A DNA stretch of 64,000 nt from Bimuria novae-zelandiae CBS 107.79. Taxonomy: Eukaryota > Ascomycota > Dothideomycetes > Pleosporales > Didymosphaeriaceae. The first letter of the stretch is position 1; each line of letters begins with the position of its first letter. Below are positions 20,673 through 33,293 of this stretch, in pieces. The stretch lies in assembly GCA_010015655.1 (NCBI GenBank), contig ML976731.1:174530-238529 (forward strand), written 5' to 3'. The notes below the pieces were generated by a model. That model worked only from the letters and a program-made list of their open reading frames with translations. It did not search any database and was not told the DNA's origin. Made by a program: the position numbers and the translations under genes.

Positions 20673-22784
20673 ACGTGTCTGTGCGCGTGCCGAGCCACTT
20701 CGCGTAACGAGCCACCCAACACCTAAAGACTGAATGACTCACTAACTTTGACGCGTCGTAACTCCACCAATATGGGGGCAATTGAAGATGCGATTAAAGC
20801 TATTCAATCTTTGGATCCAGGAGAAAAATTTTTATATAGAAAAATAGCGGCTACCTATGGTGTAGATTGGACTACGTTGTCCCGAAGACACAAGCGCGTT
20901 CAGGCCCTAAATGAAGCCAAGAATATCAACCAGCAGAAACTTACACCACAACAAGAGCAGGAGCTTGTACGATATATCGAAGGACTCACAAAGAGACATA
21001 CACCTCCTACTAGAGAGATGATACAGAATTTTGCCTCTACGATAGCAAAGGAGCCAGTCAGCGAGAGCTGGGTTACCTGCTTTATTAACCGACATAGCAT
21101 TTATCTCATCTCCCAATGGACCGTCGGGATGGACAACAATCGCCACAAAGCTGATTTAGTGGATAAATATCGCCTCTATTTTAACTTTCTATATAGTAAG
21201 ATAGATAAATATCGCATAGATCCTCGTTATATCTACAATATGGATGAAAAAGGCGTCCTGATTAGTATTATTGGTAGATCAAAGAGAATATTTAGCAGAC
21301 GAATGTAGGAGAAGAAGGAGGTTAGGGCATTACTCTAAGATGGCAATCGCGCATGGATCACGCTCCTGGCATGTATCTGCGCTGATGGATCAGCTCTGCC
21401 ACCAAGCCTTATTTATGAGGCCGCCAACAAGGGCATCTAATCAAGCTGGGTAGAGGATATTAAGGCAAGAGAACATGAAGTCTTTATCACCTTATTATCC
21501 TCTAGCTAGACAAACAACGATATCGGGCTTGCCTGGCTTAAGCAGGTGTTTAATCGCTGTATAAAAGAGAAGACTCGACGATTATATCGTCTTTTAATTA
21601 TAAACGGCCACGGATCTTATGTTACTATAGACTTTATTAACTATTATAATAAGTATAAGATCCTGCTTGCTGTCCTGCCTCCTTACTTAACTTATACGCT
21701 TTAGCCACTTAACGTTACGATGTTTAAGCCTCTATTAACAGCATACTTAGCAGAGCTATCACGATACCTTTATAGAAGCTAAGGCCTAGCTTCTATTACT
21801 AAAGACAACTTCTTCCCCTTATTCTGGAATGCGTAGAAGGCCTCCTTTAAGGAATTAACTATCCTTAGCTCTTTTAGAGCCACAGGCATATCGCCACCTG
21901 ATCCTAATCCTATCCTGGATAGGTTCGCCTAGGATTAAGAATCAGGCGATAACTCCTTATTAGGGCTTAGCGATTATGACTGGAGAAAGATAGATAGGCT
22001 TGTACGATTAGTAGTAAAGGATTAGGGTAGTTAAGATATAAAAAAGCTTCGTTAATCGCTCCACTACCTATCTGTCTAAAATAAGCTACTTAAGCATAAG
22101 ATGGATAGGATTAAGCAGGCACTATTTATTAAAGAGAAGCGTAAAAAGAAGGGCAAGACTCTAGATTTCTAATAGCGCTAGGAGTATTAGAGTAAGGCTA
22201 TCTTATAGTTACTAAGGAAGGTGAGGGAGGCACGTGTTTATTAATCTATTAAGAAATAAGAAGATAAGTAGTAGCAGCTTTAAAAAGTAGAGATAGTAGA
22301 GCTAAAGAAGGTAGCTAAGCTATATAAGGAGAAAATATAGCAGGAAAAGCGTAATGCGCGAGAGGCAGCTAAGAAGGCAAAGGAGAAGGAGAGGGCTAAA
22401 AAGGTATCTTAGCGCGCTGCCTAGAAGTCTGCCCGCGACGCAGAAAAAGCTCTATAACTATCCTAAAGGTGTAAGAGAAAGGCTTCTCAGCCATCTACAC
22501 AGAGCAGAAAGCGTCCAAAACGTGTTGTTAATACTATAGATGTTAGGGAGGCCTTAGAGGGCGTATCTACTGCCCCGAGCAAATCTACACGCAGCGGCCG
22601 CGATGTTAAGCTTCTAGATAGATTTAAGTAGTGCAAATTAATCGCAGCTATCGATTAACTACCCTAGTAGAAAATCTTATAATAATATTATTTGTGGGTG
22701 GTTCTGCAGCCTCATTCTTGCATGAGCTGTTATGGTGTTGGGTGGCTCGTCACGCGAAGTGGCTCGGCACGCGCACGGACACGT
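20673..22784 (+). mobile_element. Pogo/Fot1-like transposon C (innermost insertion)
   Basis: 2112 bp with TIRs of about 50 bp (ACGTGTCTGTGCGCGTGCCG... left, complement right), flanked by TA (20671-20672, 22785-22786). It lies just inside the left TIR of D. The first 800 bases are hardly touched by RIP, while the rest is moderately altered. It is the youngest layer in this stack. Confidence 0.85.
20772..22631 (+). pseudogene. Transposase of element C, near full-length frame with RIP stops
   Basis: ATG at 20772 (MGAIEDAIKAIQ). The N-terminus has a Psq-type helix-turn-helix (KIAATYGVDWTTLSRRHK), then a CENP-B-type domain and the first DDE block YNMDEKG with its Asp intact. The first stop (TAG at 21306) and the later ones can all be explained as CAG, CAA or TGG changed by RIP. 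The same frame continues to TAG at 22629-22631, about 619 codons. The second catalytic block reads LLIINGHGSYV, where the usual Asp of LIIDGHGSH is Asn, a G-to-A change. Inactive as it stands. Confidence 0.8.
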
Positions 22785-22889
22785 TAGATGCAAATATATT
22801 AAAACACTAAATGTTTATTATCATGTAGGCAATTTTTATTTGCCAGCCAAAACACGCCTTTTTTAAAAGCTTTTATATATGCAACTATG

Positions 22890-24690
22890 CCTAATCGTAC
22901 AGCGCTATTAAGCAACGATGCCAACTTCGTAAAATATACAAAGTATAGCCTAAAGACAGGAGATTTGCCTAATTTACCTACTTAGCTACCACCCTTATAG
23001 TAACCGCTTAAAATTAATAATTTACATACTTTTAGACGCGCTCTCTTACCTAACTATATAGATTTTAACTCTCCTACTACTTTATTTAACTTATTTTTTA
23101 ATGCAGGCGTCGTTAATTAGATTATATACTATATAAATTAGCATGCTAAAAAGCTTTAGGCTAACGCGCCCTTAACGCCTAACCGCTATTAATAGAAACC
23201 TATCTCTCTAAGCGAGCTGTATACGTACTTCGCCGTTATTGTTTATATAGGCGTCTACTAGGAGCCCTCGCTCGTTAAATACTAGCAGAAGCTTTATAGG
23301 ATAGCGCCTCGGCATGAGATTAATCGCTACATGTTAAAGGAGAGATGGCAGTAGCTTAATCGCTACTTATACTATATAGAGGTTAACTAGAGCTTTAAGT
23401 CTCCCTTTAGCCAAGTGTGGGATCTCTTAGAGACGCTCCGCGAGCGTAGCTTTAAGTACTAGGCGCTTAGCGTACACCTCTATATTAATAAAGTAATTAC
23501 GAGATTTACAGGCCGCGTAAGCAAGGTTATAATAATAAAAATAAAGCCTGCGCCTAAAGGCTTTAAGATCTAGTGCTTAGCTAATAATAAAGTAATTCTA
23601 AACTAGTTATTTTATGCTAGAGGGCGAGGGCCTATTAACTTACTTAACTTACCTACTAACGCGCTAGCTTTTACTCCTATAGAGTTAGTTCCTATTACTC
23701 TTATACTCGCCGTAAACGCTGCCGGCCAGCGCCTCTTTCCGCCAAATCTCTATATTATGTGGGACGACAATCTCTTTAACACTATCCTTATACTTAAATA
23801 TCTTAAATCTAAAGGCGTAGGCTGCGCTGGGACAGTCCGCATAATAAAGATAATAATAAAAGAGATTTTTAAGGTAATAGTAAAGGTAAAATTATAAGTA
23901 GAGGCGCTAGCCGTTAGCACTTACACGTAGGTAAAGCTCTTAAAGGAGCGCTTTAATAGCGACCTAATAAAACTTAAAACATACTATACGCGCAAGCTAG
24001 AGTGGGGAGATACTTACTAGGCGCTCTCGCAGAATTGGCAGGTGCTTTAGGTAGCTTAGAGAGACAACCAGGTCATTCTTTTTACTAGTACTGTCGCTAA
24101 GCGTAAGTACTTTGCCCTTAATACCATGCTAATGCTCCGCTAACAATAGTTGCTATAAGTAACTTAGGTCATTATAAAGCTCCGCCGACGCTCTAAGATA
24201 GCTCTAAATAATAAGAAACTTTTCGAGAAAGCCTTTAGCAGCGAGCCTCTTAAGTTACTAAGTATCCTTTAGATAATAGACAACTATAATTACTATAAAA
24301 GCGAGGTTAATCGCTTTAACTAAATAAAAAGCTACTACTTTATTTAGCAGGTCCGCTAGCGTACCTAGCGCCCGCTTTAGTACTTTCTACTAGATCTAAC
24401 GCTTAATAATTACTACAGGCTCTCCTTGTACTCCTCTCGCGACTCCGCCAAACGCTCCGGCCACAAGAAGTTTCTATACAAGCTTATTAAATAGCTCTTT
24501 GAGCGAGGTAGCCGCCCTACTTAAGGCTTAAACAAGCGTGAGCGACCTGACGACGTACTCGCTAGCGGAGAGGGCAACTTTGGCAGCTCACATATATCTA
24601 CAAAGCTGTTTGCGGAGGGCAAAAGCTGTGTTAATTACGCGGTAGCTAGACGTATAACTAATAAGAAGCTCTAATCCTAAACACCTCTAG
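22890..24690 (+). pseudogene. PiggyBac-like transposase of D (RIP-degraded)
   Basis: Conceptual reading shows the family's ordered blocks. An N-terminal FDLFNLFFNAG comes first, then LSELYTYFAVIVYIGVY and INRYMLKERWQ. The segment VITRFTGR...KPAPKGFKI follows, corresponding to the family's MVRFTGR...KPIPQGFK, and then LYIMWDDNLFNTI and LKSKGVGCAGTVR. A degraded Cys-rich tail could not be confirmed. Stops are mainly TAG/TAA at expected Gln/Trp positions. Family assignment rests on these blocks, not on a search. Confidence 0.65.
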
Positions 24691-25028
24691 CATAAGTTAT
24701 AGGTAATACAAAGTTATTTTATAGCTCTTAACGCCTACCGCGTACTTATTATAGCTGTACGCTTTGCCAGCTGCCTTTATATAGGCTAGAAGTTAATGCT
24801 AAGTACTAGGCAAAGCACCTCCGCCAGTATTAAATAATTAGGTTAACAGACATAAAAGCAAGCTTAACCATCATGTAAACCTATCTTAAAGCCCTTAGAG
24901 ATGCAAAATCTATGCGAAGTTACCCTACAGAGGCATAATTCTTGATGTTCTGCCGGGTCAGAGCAATTCATCCAATTGGCCCTCAAATGGTGGCCCGTGC
25001 CAGGGCGATGTTGGCCATGCGGGGGATA

Positions 25029-25240
25029 AGGCTATCTATACGCTTGACAAAGTTGCGCGGCCAGTAGACGCCAACCTGACCTCCGCCACGCGCAGCGAGT
25101 AGCTCATCAGCCATATTACGTATAGCCGCGTACGTAGGCGCAAATCCACGCTGGTCTAGGCCGAGTATGTACCTAACAATCACCTCCTCTTCTAGCTAGG
25201 TAAGCTTCTTTAAGTTAGGCTGGCAATTGCGTCGGGCAGG
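25029..25240 (-). pseudogene. Transposase of element B, N-terminal part
   Basis: Reads EEVIVRYILGLDQRGFAPT, then MADELLAARGG and GVYWPRNFVKRIDSL. This is the CENP-B-type helix-turn-helix region of pogo/Fot1 transposases (typically ending WxxNFVKR). It is well preserved compared with the rest. It stops at the insertion point of element D and continues at 20616 going left. Confidence 0.75.
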
Positions 25241-25478
25241 CTTGCCAGCGCGCTGGCGGTAGAGTGTATCTTAAGAAATATTAAATATCTATACAGCGAC
25301 TACTTTACTCTAAAATTAATTTTGCTAAAGAGCTGATATAGCAAGGTGTATATCAGCCTCATAAGAAGCTGGCTGGGCTTTAGTTAGGGGCGCCATAGTA
25401 GGTAGAAGTTCACGCGTTGCGAAAAGTTAGTAGGGTGCGCACTCGCTTGTAATGCGCACTCGCTTGTAAAACACGTTA

Positions 25479-26711
25479 TACTATCTATATAGCGAATAGA
25501 TAACTAATGACTAGTAAAGCAAGAATTAATTATAAAATTAAAATAATCTTTAGGATCTATAGATACTAAAAACTAATTACTTTTAACGTTATTAAGGAAG
25601 CTAATTATATCGTGATTTTAAAACTACCGTAGTTAAGGAAGTATAATCGATATAATTAAAAAAAAAAAAAGGCTATTTTTTAAGCACTATAACTATATAT
25701 TATAAGTAAAGCTTACGTATTAATAGAGCACGATAGTAAATAAGAGAGATATTAATAATATAGACTTTTAAAGTTGCTAGCGGCAAGCCCTTTTATATTT
25801 ATACTAAAAAGGGTAGACAACCACGACCTTATATAAACTATAGGAAATTTAACAATATAATAATTAAGAATTAATACCTACTACTAAATATTTTTGAACT
25901 CTAAGACTAACTTTTATAAGCTAAGGTCTTTACGATAATAAATTTATAGAATAGATACTACCTTATATAAATAAAAAAAGGTGAGGAGTGGAAGATAGCA
26001 TCTAAAATACGCTATAAACGATTTAAATATATAATTATACCCTTTAGACTTACTAACGTACTAGTAACTGTTTAGGCACTAATTAATAATATCTTACGTA
26101 ATTATTTAGATATATTTGTTATTGTATATATAGACAACATTCTTGTCTTCTCTAAAAACGAATTAGACCACGTACCATATGTATAGATAGTACTAAAGAC
26201 ACTAGATAGAGTATATTTATAAATTACGATAAAGAAGTGCAAATTCTATATAAAGAGACCAGAATTTCTAGAATATATTATTAGTATAGTTAAAATCGAA
26301 ATAGCACTAGATAAAATTAAATATATTAAGAACTAGCTAATACTAAAAACCATAAAAAAATATCTAAGAATTCTTAGGATTCTATAGATTTAATTAATAA
26401 TTTATTAAGGACTATGCGAAAATTATAATATCCTTAATAAATCTTATAAAATAGGAAGCACTATTTACATAGATAGTAGAGTATAAAATATTATTCTAAC
26501 TCTTAAAATAGCATGTATTATGCCACCAGCACTTATCCACTTTCGAGATAGAAAACTACTATAATTTAAAATAGATATAAGTGACCATATAATGGGCGCA
26601 TACGCAAAGCAGGAAAAAAATAGTAAATGGTATCTAATCACGTACTACTTACGAAAGTTTAACGACGCAGAAACACAATACGACGTACATAATAAGGAAC
26701 ACTATACTATT
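25479..26711 (+). pseudogene. R1 reverse transcriptase and RNase H start
   Basis: R1 pol resumes after element B. The RT active-site block reads FVIVYIDNILVFSKNELDHV at about 26115-26174. The YxDD motif (26127-26138) has its second Asp changed to Asn by G to A. RNase H starts near 26560 (HMGAYAKQEKN, YYLRKFNDAETQYDVHNKE) in a less altered patch. The frame stops at the ATAAA target of R2 and resumes at 33743. Confidence 0.75.
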
Positions 26712-26716
26712 ATAAA

Positions 26717-27160
26717 TATTACGAGCTCAAGAAACCTAGACCGTGACATCACAACTAAAGGTAAACGGAAAGAGGTGGATAATATTGTGCTACAGCTAGC
26801 CTGCGAGGACTCGCAGGGCTGCTTAGGTCAGCTAGGGTCACGTAACCCCGATCCGACCGTGGCTCCGGATCAAGATGATCCACCAAGAGGTTCGGATTAC
26901 CTAGGGGGAGAGGAGGAAATAGATTAGTATATAGTATAATAGTTCTCCTCTTATTATTTTCTTCTTTATGGTTAACTTATATATCTTCTACAAAAGTATA
27001 TTCTCTATATAAACTAATAATTATCTTATTTATTATAAGATTAAAATACATAGCCACGCGTTAAGTTGTCGCATTAACTTACACTATTAAATACTTTATA
27101 AAGTGTTACTTTAGCCTCACTATCCTAACCTAGATTAGACTAAGGTGTAAGCGCCTTATA
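26717..27160 (+). repeat. 5' LTR of R2
   Basis: 444 bp. Its first 210 bases are little altered and contain the block TAGCCTGCGAGGACTCGCAG. The 3' partner is at 33294-33737. Confidence 0.85.
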
Positions 27161-27289
27161 ATACTTTAATTACCTTATAGTATAATAACTAGACTAAGCA
27201 CGATTCTAACTACCTTAGTAATTAAGCTTATTATTGCCCTAAGCCCTCTAGCTTCTATAGCTTAAAATATAGCTGCTAAACAAGCAAAG

Positions 27290-28210
27290 TAGATTAAGGA
27301 GCTATAAAAGCTTATAAAATAATTAACTAGCTAGATTATAGTAACCCCTAAATAGTAGTCTAAGGTACCCTTACCTAAATCTTAAAATAGATAAAAGGGA
27401 CTAGGAACATTTCTTACTAAAATAAAATTATATATTTATTATAACTAGAAGAAGTTCCTAACAGAATAAGACTAAATCCTAGTAATAAGCATAAATATAA
27501 AGGGGAAGGCCAACTAATAAATACACCCTGTAATAAAGTAATATCTAGAACATAATAGTAACCTAGATAAGTGCAAAGAATGCATTAAGGAAGCCTTAGC
27601 TAACTAGAACGCGTTTAAAAAAGGGTTAAATAAAATATTTAGCACTATTAATAAAGAATATTAGGCTAAATAATAGCTATAAAGTCTACGATAAATAAAA
27701 TTTATTAATAACTATATAGCTAAATTTAAATAGCTCTAATTCCTAATTAACTAGGACGAGTCGCCGTTTATAGGTATATACAATAATAGCTTAAAGTAAG
27801 AAGTTAAGGACATGCTAGTTTATACTTTAAAAGCTATTTAGCTAAAAAAAAATTATAAACTAATGCCTAATATGCTAATAATTAACTTTAGGAACAGCGT
27901 TAAGAATAAAGAGAGAGAGAATAAGGATTTATAAAAAAGAAGAGTTCTGTCCTTATCTACCTAAAAAGGGACTTAGACAGAGATATTATTATAACGAATA
28001 AACCCCGTTAGCACAAAAAGTAGGCTAATAAGGATAAAAGGCCTAAATAGGCTAAGTAGAGCAAGAGCGCTATCTCTCTTAAAGAAAAGTAGTATTAATT
28101 TAAGAATAAAGTATATCTTTACTATAGAGAATAGGGGCACTTTATAAGAGACTATAGGAAACTAATAATAGAGGTTAACGTAACTAATCTCCTTAATATA
28201 GCTATAGCTA
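27290..28210 (+). pseudogene. R2 gag remnant
   Basis: Degenerate gag. A CCHC zinc knuckle is recognisable at about 28110-28155, with the GHFIRDC-like end preserved as GHFIRDY. Frames are broken by RIP-type stops. Confidence 0.55.
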
Positions 28211-29219
28211 TATTTACCCTAGCTATAGATAAGGAAGATCTTATACAATAGATCCTTAACTAAATAACGTAGGTAAAGAAGCGAATAGTTCTACGAGAAT
28301 ATGAATTATTTAGCTAACTAATAGATAGAACATGCTAGGTATATAATAGTAAAATATATTATCTACCCTAGTGTACGAAGAGGATAATTATATAAAGACT
28401 ATACGCTTAGAACGCTAATTAGCTAGCTAAAATGATATAGGGAGTCCTGGCACGCTATTTATACTAGATTATAATAGTTAACTAATATACACGAGTAGTG
28501 TAGTGGCAATACACGAAAAAAAGATAATAATAATACTATAAAGGATATGCTAAGGTAGCTTACATCCCTAGAGATCTAGACTATTATTAATTAAATAAAA
28601 ATTAGTGTAAAATATCTAATAACTACTATAAACACTTTCTACTCTATCAAATTAAATACTATAAGTAAAATAGTTAGCATAAGTGCTTTAAAAATATTTA
28701 TAATATCTACACCTAATAAACGTACGTAACTAAATAGTTTCTACGAGGCATAGACCCTTATAACCATAAGGAAGTTATAGGAGTAACTTAAATAAGATAA
28801 AAGAAATCCTAAATATCTATTTTATCAAATAAGTATTACCCTTAGTATTTTATATACCTAAGTCTGTAAGAGGAAGTAGCTTTCTTTAAGGACTGACTAA
28901 GCTACTATAAGCTTACGATATATAAATGCCTAACTCTAAATTACTCCTAGCATAGGATCTTAGGAGTATGTAAAGCTAATAAAATAAGAAAGGCCTATAA
29001 TCTATACTACTAATGATATAAATAGTATAGGGCCTAAGAAATTTTAAAAATAGTATAAATTAAGAATTAGATCTAGGAAACCACAAGCGTCTATAGCAAG
29101 CCTAAGGATTTAAAAAACTAGGACGCCACTAGGTAATAAGCTATACTAGTAAAAGTAATATTCTTATAGCTTATTAAGTAGACACTAATAGAGCGGAAGG
29201 GCGCTTAACCAAGACTATT

Positions 29220-32200
29220 ATAATATATAGGTATTATATAAAGGTACTTATTAACTTAGGTACGGACGTATGTCTAATATCCTTAAAAGTAATTAAAAAT
29301 ATAATATATGTTATTATAATAAAAAGATACTTTTATAAATAGGACTTGTAGACAGGACCTAATTATAAGGATATAGTAATAGTTAGCTACGCCTAGAGAC
29401 GACGCTAGTATTAGTTAATATTAAAGGCTTAAAAAGCTAACACCTATTTACTATTACAGAGATAGGTGACATAGAAGCCATTATTAGATATAAATAGCTC
29501 GAACTATATAATTTATAGATAGATTAGATAGCAAGGACAATCCTACCTAGGAATCCACCAAAGACAGCTTAAGAGGAGCTTTAGCGGAAAGGGACCCTCT
29601 AGAAACCCTAGGTAAGGGAGGAGAATCACGCATCTATAATATAAAAGAGATTAGTTTATAAGATAAATAGGATCCTTAAGTAGTACCTAGAGCAGGTATA
29701 CTACTTATAGGTTAAACTAGCTAAACTAGCTAATAAAAACCCTAGTCTACTAGTAAAATACTAGGAATTTATAAACTTTTTTAAAAAAATATAGTAAGAC
29801 TATCTTGCCTAAATACTAAGGGTAGAATTACAAGATACTACTAGTAAAGGAAGTAAAACTATAGCTAGAGTACCTATAATCTTTCATTTAGAAGTAAGAG
29901 AAAGAGCTTAAGGAGCTATTAAAAAATATACTACTCTAGAAAATATAGGCTTAGTTAGAGCCCTATAGCTTTTCCTATACTCTTTATCCCTAAAAAGGAT
30001 AGTTAGCTACAACTCTATATAAATTATAGATAGCTAAACGCCGTGACGATTAAGAATTGTTACCTATCACTACTAATAATAAAGCTTATAGATCGACTCT
30101 AAAGAGCGAAGTAGTTTTCTAAATTTAATATCTAGGATAAATTCAATAGGATATAAGTAGAAGAGAGCTTTTCACATATAATATAGCCTTTTTAAATATA
30201 TAGTTATGCCTGTAAGACTAACGAATGCCCTAGTAACCTTTTAAGAGCTTATAAATTAGATACTATATGAATACTTGGATGTATTCTGCACGGCGTGCCT
30301 CGATAATATATTAATATACTCGAGCGGGATACTGGAAGAATACATGGAACACGTTTACAGAATGTTATAAAAGTTATAGGAATACTAACAACTTCTACAC
30401 CTAAAGCAATATAAGTTCCACGTTATAGAAATAGAATATCCAGGATTTATTATATCCCGAGAAGGTATTAAGATAGACCTAAAGAAAATTATAATAATAA
30501 AGAAATAATTACTACTAAATTTAGTAAAATATATTTAGTTCTTTTAATACTTTGCTAACTTCTATCGCAAATTTATTAGAAACTACTTAAAAGTTACCAC
30601 TCCACTAATAAAACTTACAAAAATAGGAAAATAACAACCTCTATAAAAGATAAAGAAAAAAGCTTTTAAATAGCTAAAACGCCTATTCCTAATGGCACCC
30701 CTACTATAGATATATAACCTAGAGTAGCAACATTGCATCTATATAAACGTATTAGACCATACGCTAGGGGCTATACTACTATAGAAATATAATAATAAGA
30801 AAGAGAGACTAGTCTTCTACTACGTAAAAAAGCTCTTAGGAGTAGAACTTAATTATAAGATTTATAATAAGGACCTACTCGTAATTTTAAACTATTTTAA
30901 GTAATAAAAAGTTTAGCTTAAGAGAGCTAAGTACTAGATAGAGGTATTTATTAATTATCTTAACTTTATACGCTTTACGATAACGAAGAAACTTAATTAA
31001 TAATAGGCTAGATAGTCTAAGTAAATAGTAGAATTTAACTTTTGTATTATATACCTACTACACACATAAATGCCGTGGCAAACGCACTTAGCAGGTAATT
31101 AAATTTAGTAAAAAAAGAAGATAGGAGTAACACTATCGTAATTCTAGCCCATGTAGAGAATAAGACGCTACGCTATAATAAGACATAACTTACGCCAATG
31201 TTAGAGATCCAATGCGTAAACCTTACCTACTATATACCCCTTATAACTAACTTCTAAAACTATAAAAGTCTTATAGATAATAATTAACACGCGTATAACT
31301 TTAACTAGGCTATAATATTACCTACGCGCGATTACTAAAATAGGATATAAATAAGTAATGAAGCAGTACTACTATTAGTTAAAAGACAATATAAAGATAA
31401 GGAATAAGGATATCTAAGGATTATTAAAAAAACGTGCTAAGTCGCGAATAAATACTTTATTCTTAGACTATAGCAGGTAGTATAAAAGGTACTAAGTAAT
31501 TATTTAGCATAGTATAAAAATAAGCCTAAATAATATAAGCCCTATAGCATCCTATAACTACTATAGCTATCCCTAAGACTATAGTCTAGCGTAACTATAG
31601 ACTTTATTATAAAGATCCTAGTATTATTAGCACTAAGAAATAAACGCCCCTATAACTTTATTTTAGTTATAGTAAATTGCCTTATTAAGGAATTAAAATT
31701 TATACTAATTAGGGAAGCTGTATTAGTAGAAGAATTAGCCTATATAGTAATATAAGAACTTATATCTTAGGTTAGCTATCTAGATAGGTCTATTAATAAT
31801 AGAGCCAAGATATTTACATCTTTGTATTAGACTATATTTACTACTATATTAGGTATTACGTATAAGCTCACGATAAGCTTCCACCTAAAAATAAATAGAT
31901 AAATAGAACAAACTAATTAATTACTAGAATAGTACCTTTAGATATATATAAATAAGCTATAGGATAACTAGGTTAAGCTACTACTAATAGCTTAACTAAG
32001 ATATAATAGCGCAAGATTGGCAACCACGGGATACTTACTATACTACGCTAACCACAGATATAAGCCAATAACTTATAGAAATCCGTTAGACATTAAAAGC
32101 GGTACAAAAGACGCAGCCAAAAAGCAGAACTTATAACGGACTTATATAAAATACTACGTAAAAATATCGCCTAGTAAAGCGTGCAAATGGCAAGGAACGC

Positions 32201-32240
32201 GAATAAGAAAAGAATTAAGGGACTAATCTTTTAAAAGGGG
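29220..32240 (+). pseudogene. R2 protease, RT, RNase H and integrase remnant
   Basis: The protease block reads NLGTDVCLIS (about 29256-29288). The RT active site at 30296-30307 reads CLDN in place of YLDD, so the second Asp is lost by G to A. RNase H and integrase follow in the usual gypsy order. Many stops occur throughout. Confidence 0.6.
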
Positions 32241-32429
32241 GATAGAGTCCTCCTCTCGTAATTTTTTTTAACATAATATAACTAAGTAAAAAATTAGATA
32301 ACCTTTAAAAAGGACTATTTAAAATCTAAAAAGTTAAAGGCCTAGTTAATTTTAAACTATAGGTACCTATAGATATAAGTATACACCTAATTTTTTATAA
32401 ATAGTTATTAGAACTAATACTACTAGATG

Positions 32430-32640
32430 TTAAGTTAGAATTATAACTAGATCTTAAAAATAAAAAATATAAAGTGAAGGTAATTAGGGACCTATAAAAT
32501 ATTAAACGTTAGTATACGTATCTAGTAAAATAGGAAGAATAGCTAAAGAGTATAAAACCTTACAAACTGCAAGACAGCGCTAGAAAAATTCCATAAGGAA
32601 TATCTAGAGGCGCTACGACCAGATCCGTAAGGGACTTAAA
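32430..32640 (+). pseudogene. R2 chromodomain remnant
   Basis: Reads KKYKVKVIRDL, then YTYLVK followed by a TAG where the family has Trp. The end has KIP/HKEYLEALRP-like sequence, which is typical of chromovirus integrases. Chromodomains in this class direct integration to heterochromatin (family knowledge). Confidence 0.5.
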
Positions 32641-33293
32641 AAAGTAAAAAAATATAAAAAGATTAAAAGAAATAAATAAGTTAGCCTATAACTAGCATAA
32701 GTTAGATATAAATAGTAGTGGTAAAGTTAAAGTAAGGACGCTGGTAGCTATGCTCTTAAAAAAAGTTATAAATTCTAGTAGCACGCTTTAGCTTTTGTGG
32801 CTTCTTTATTAATATAATTTTTTTTAGCTCGCGATAACGTTCCTTTTCTTAAATATTAAATAACTTTTATTTCCTCTAAGTAAGCTCCTTTTCTAAACGT
32901 AAAATATTACCTTAAAGATAATAATACTTTATTTTTAGATTCTAACACTTAGTCTACGTTAAAACTAGACTATATTAGGTCTTTACCTAAATATAGTAAG
33001 TATAAAAATTAGTAAATAACTCTATTATATATTTTAGACCCTTCTCTTTATAGTAATTATATAAAGTTAGTATCTCTACGTTTACGTTAAGAAAAGCCTT
33101 TATCTAGTCCTAGTGGTATTAGTTAGAAGATATTTTTAAAACTTTAGGCATAATTAGGCAAGCAATAAAAAAGGTAAGAAGTAAACTTATAATAAAGGCC
33201 TTAATAGCTACTTATACACGCGCACGTTAGCGCCGCTATATAATTATAAAATAAAAGTAGGTATTAGGATAATTACCCTAAAGGGGGGGATTA

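Larger units (their letters stand above)
20619..25026 (+). mobile_element. PiggyBac-like transposon D (hosts element C)
   Basis: Inverted terminal repeats of about 38 bp (TCCCCCGCATGGCCAACATC... at 20619 and its complement ending at 25026). They sit inside the transposase of B. The flanks are TA (20617-20618, 25027-25028) in a TTAA context. Removing element C leaves about 2.3 kb. The encoded protein is a piggyBac-type (DDE_Tnp_1_7) transposase on the plus strand. Confidence 0.75.
19223..25476 (-). mobile_element. Pogo/Fot1-like transposon B (split by D)
   Basis: The ends are inverted copies: ACGTGTTTTATAAGCGAG... at the left and its complement at the right. Each contains two copies of the block AAGCGAGTGCGCA, and TA lies outside (19221-19222, 25477-25478). 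The transposase is on the minus strand, with its N-terminal part at the right end and the rest left of element D. Removing D and one TA leaves 1844 bp, almost exactly the length of E (1845 bp), a related element. Confidence 0.85.

Noticed and set aside
26592..26927. Open frame as a stand-alone gene
   Set aside because: It is a chimera of R1 RNase H and the first part of the R2 LTR, joined at the ATAAA insertion site.
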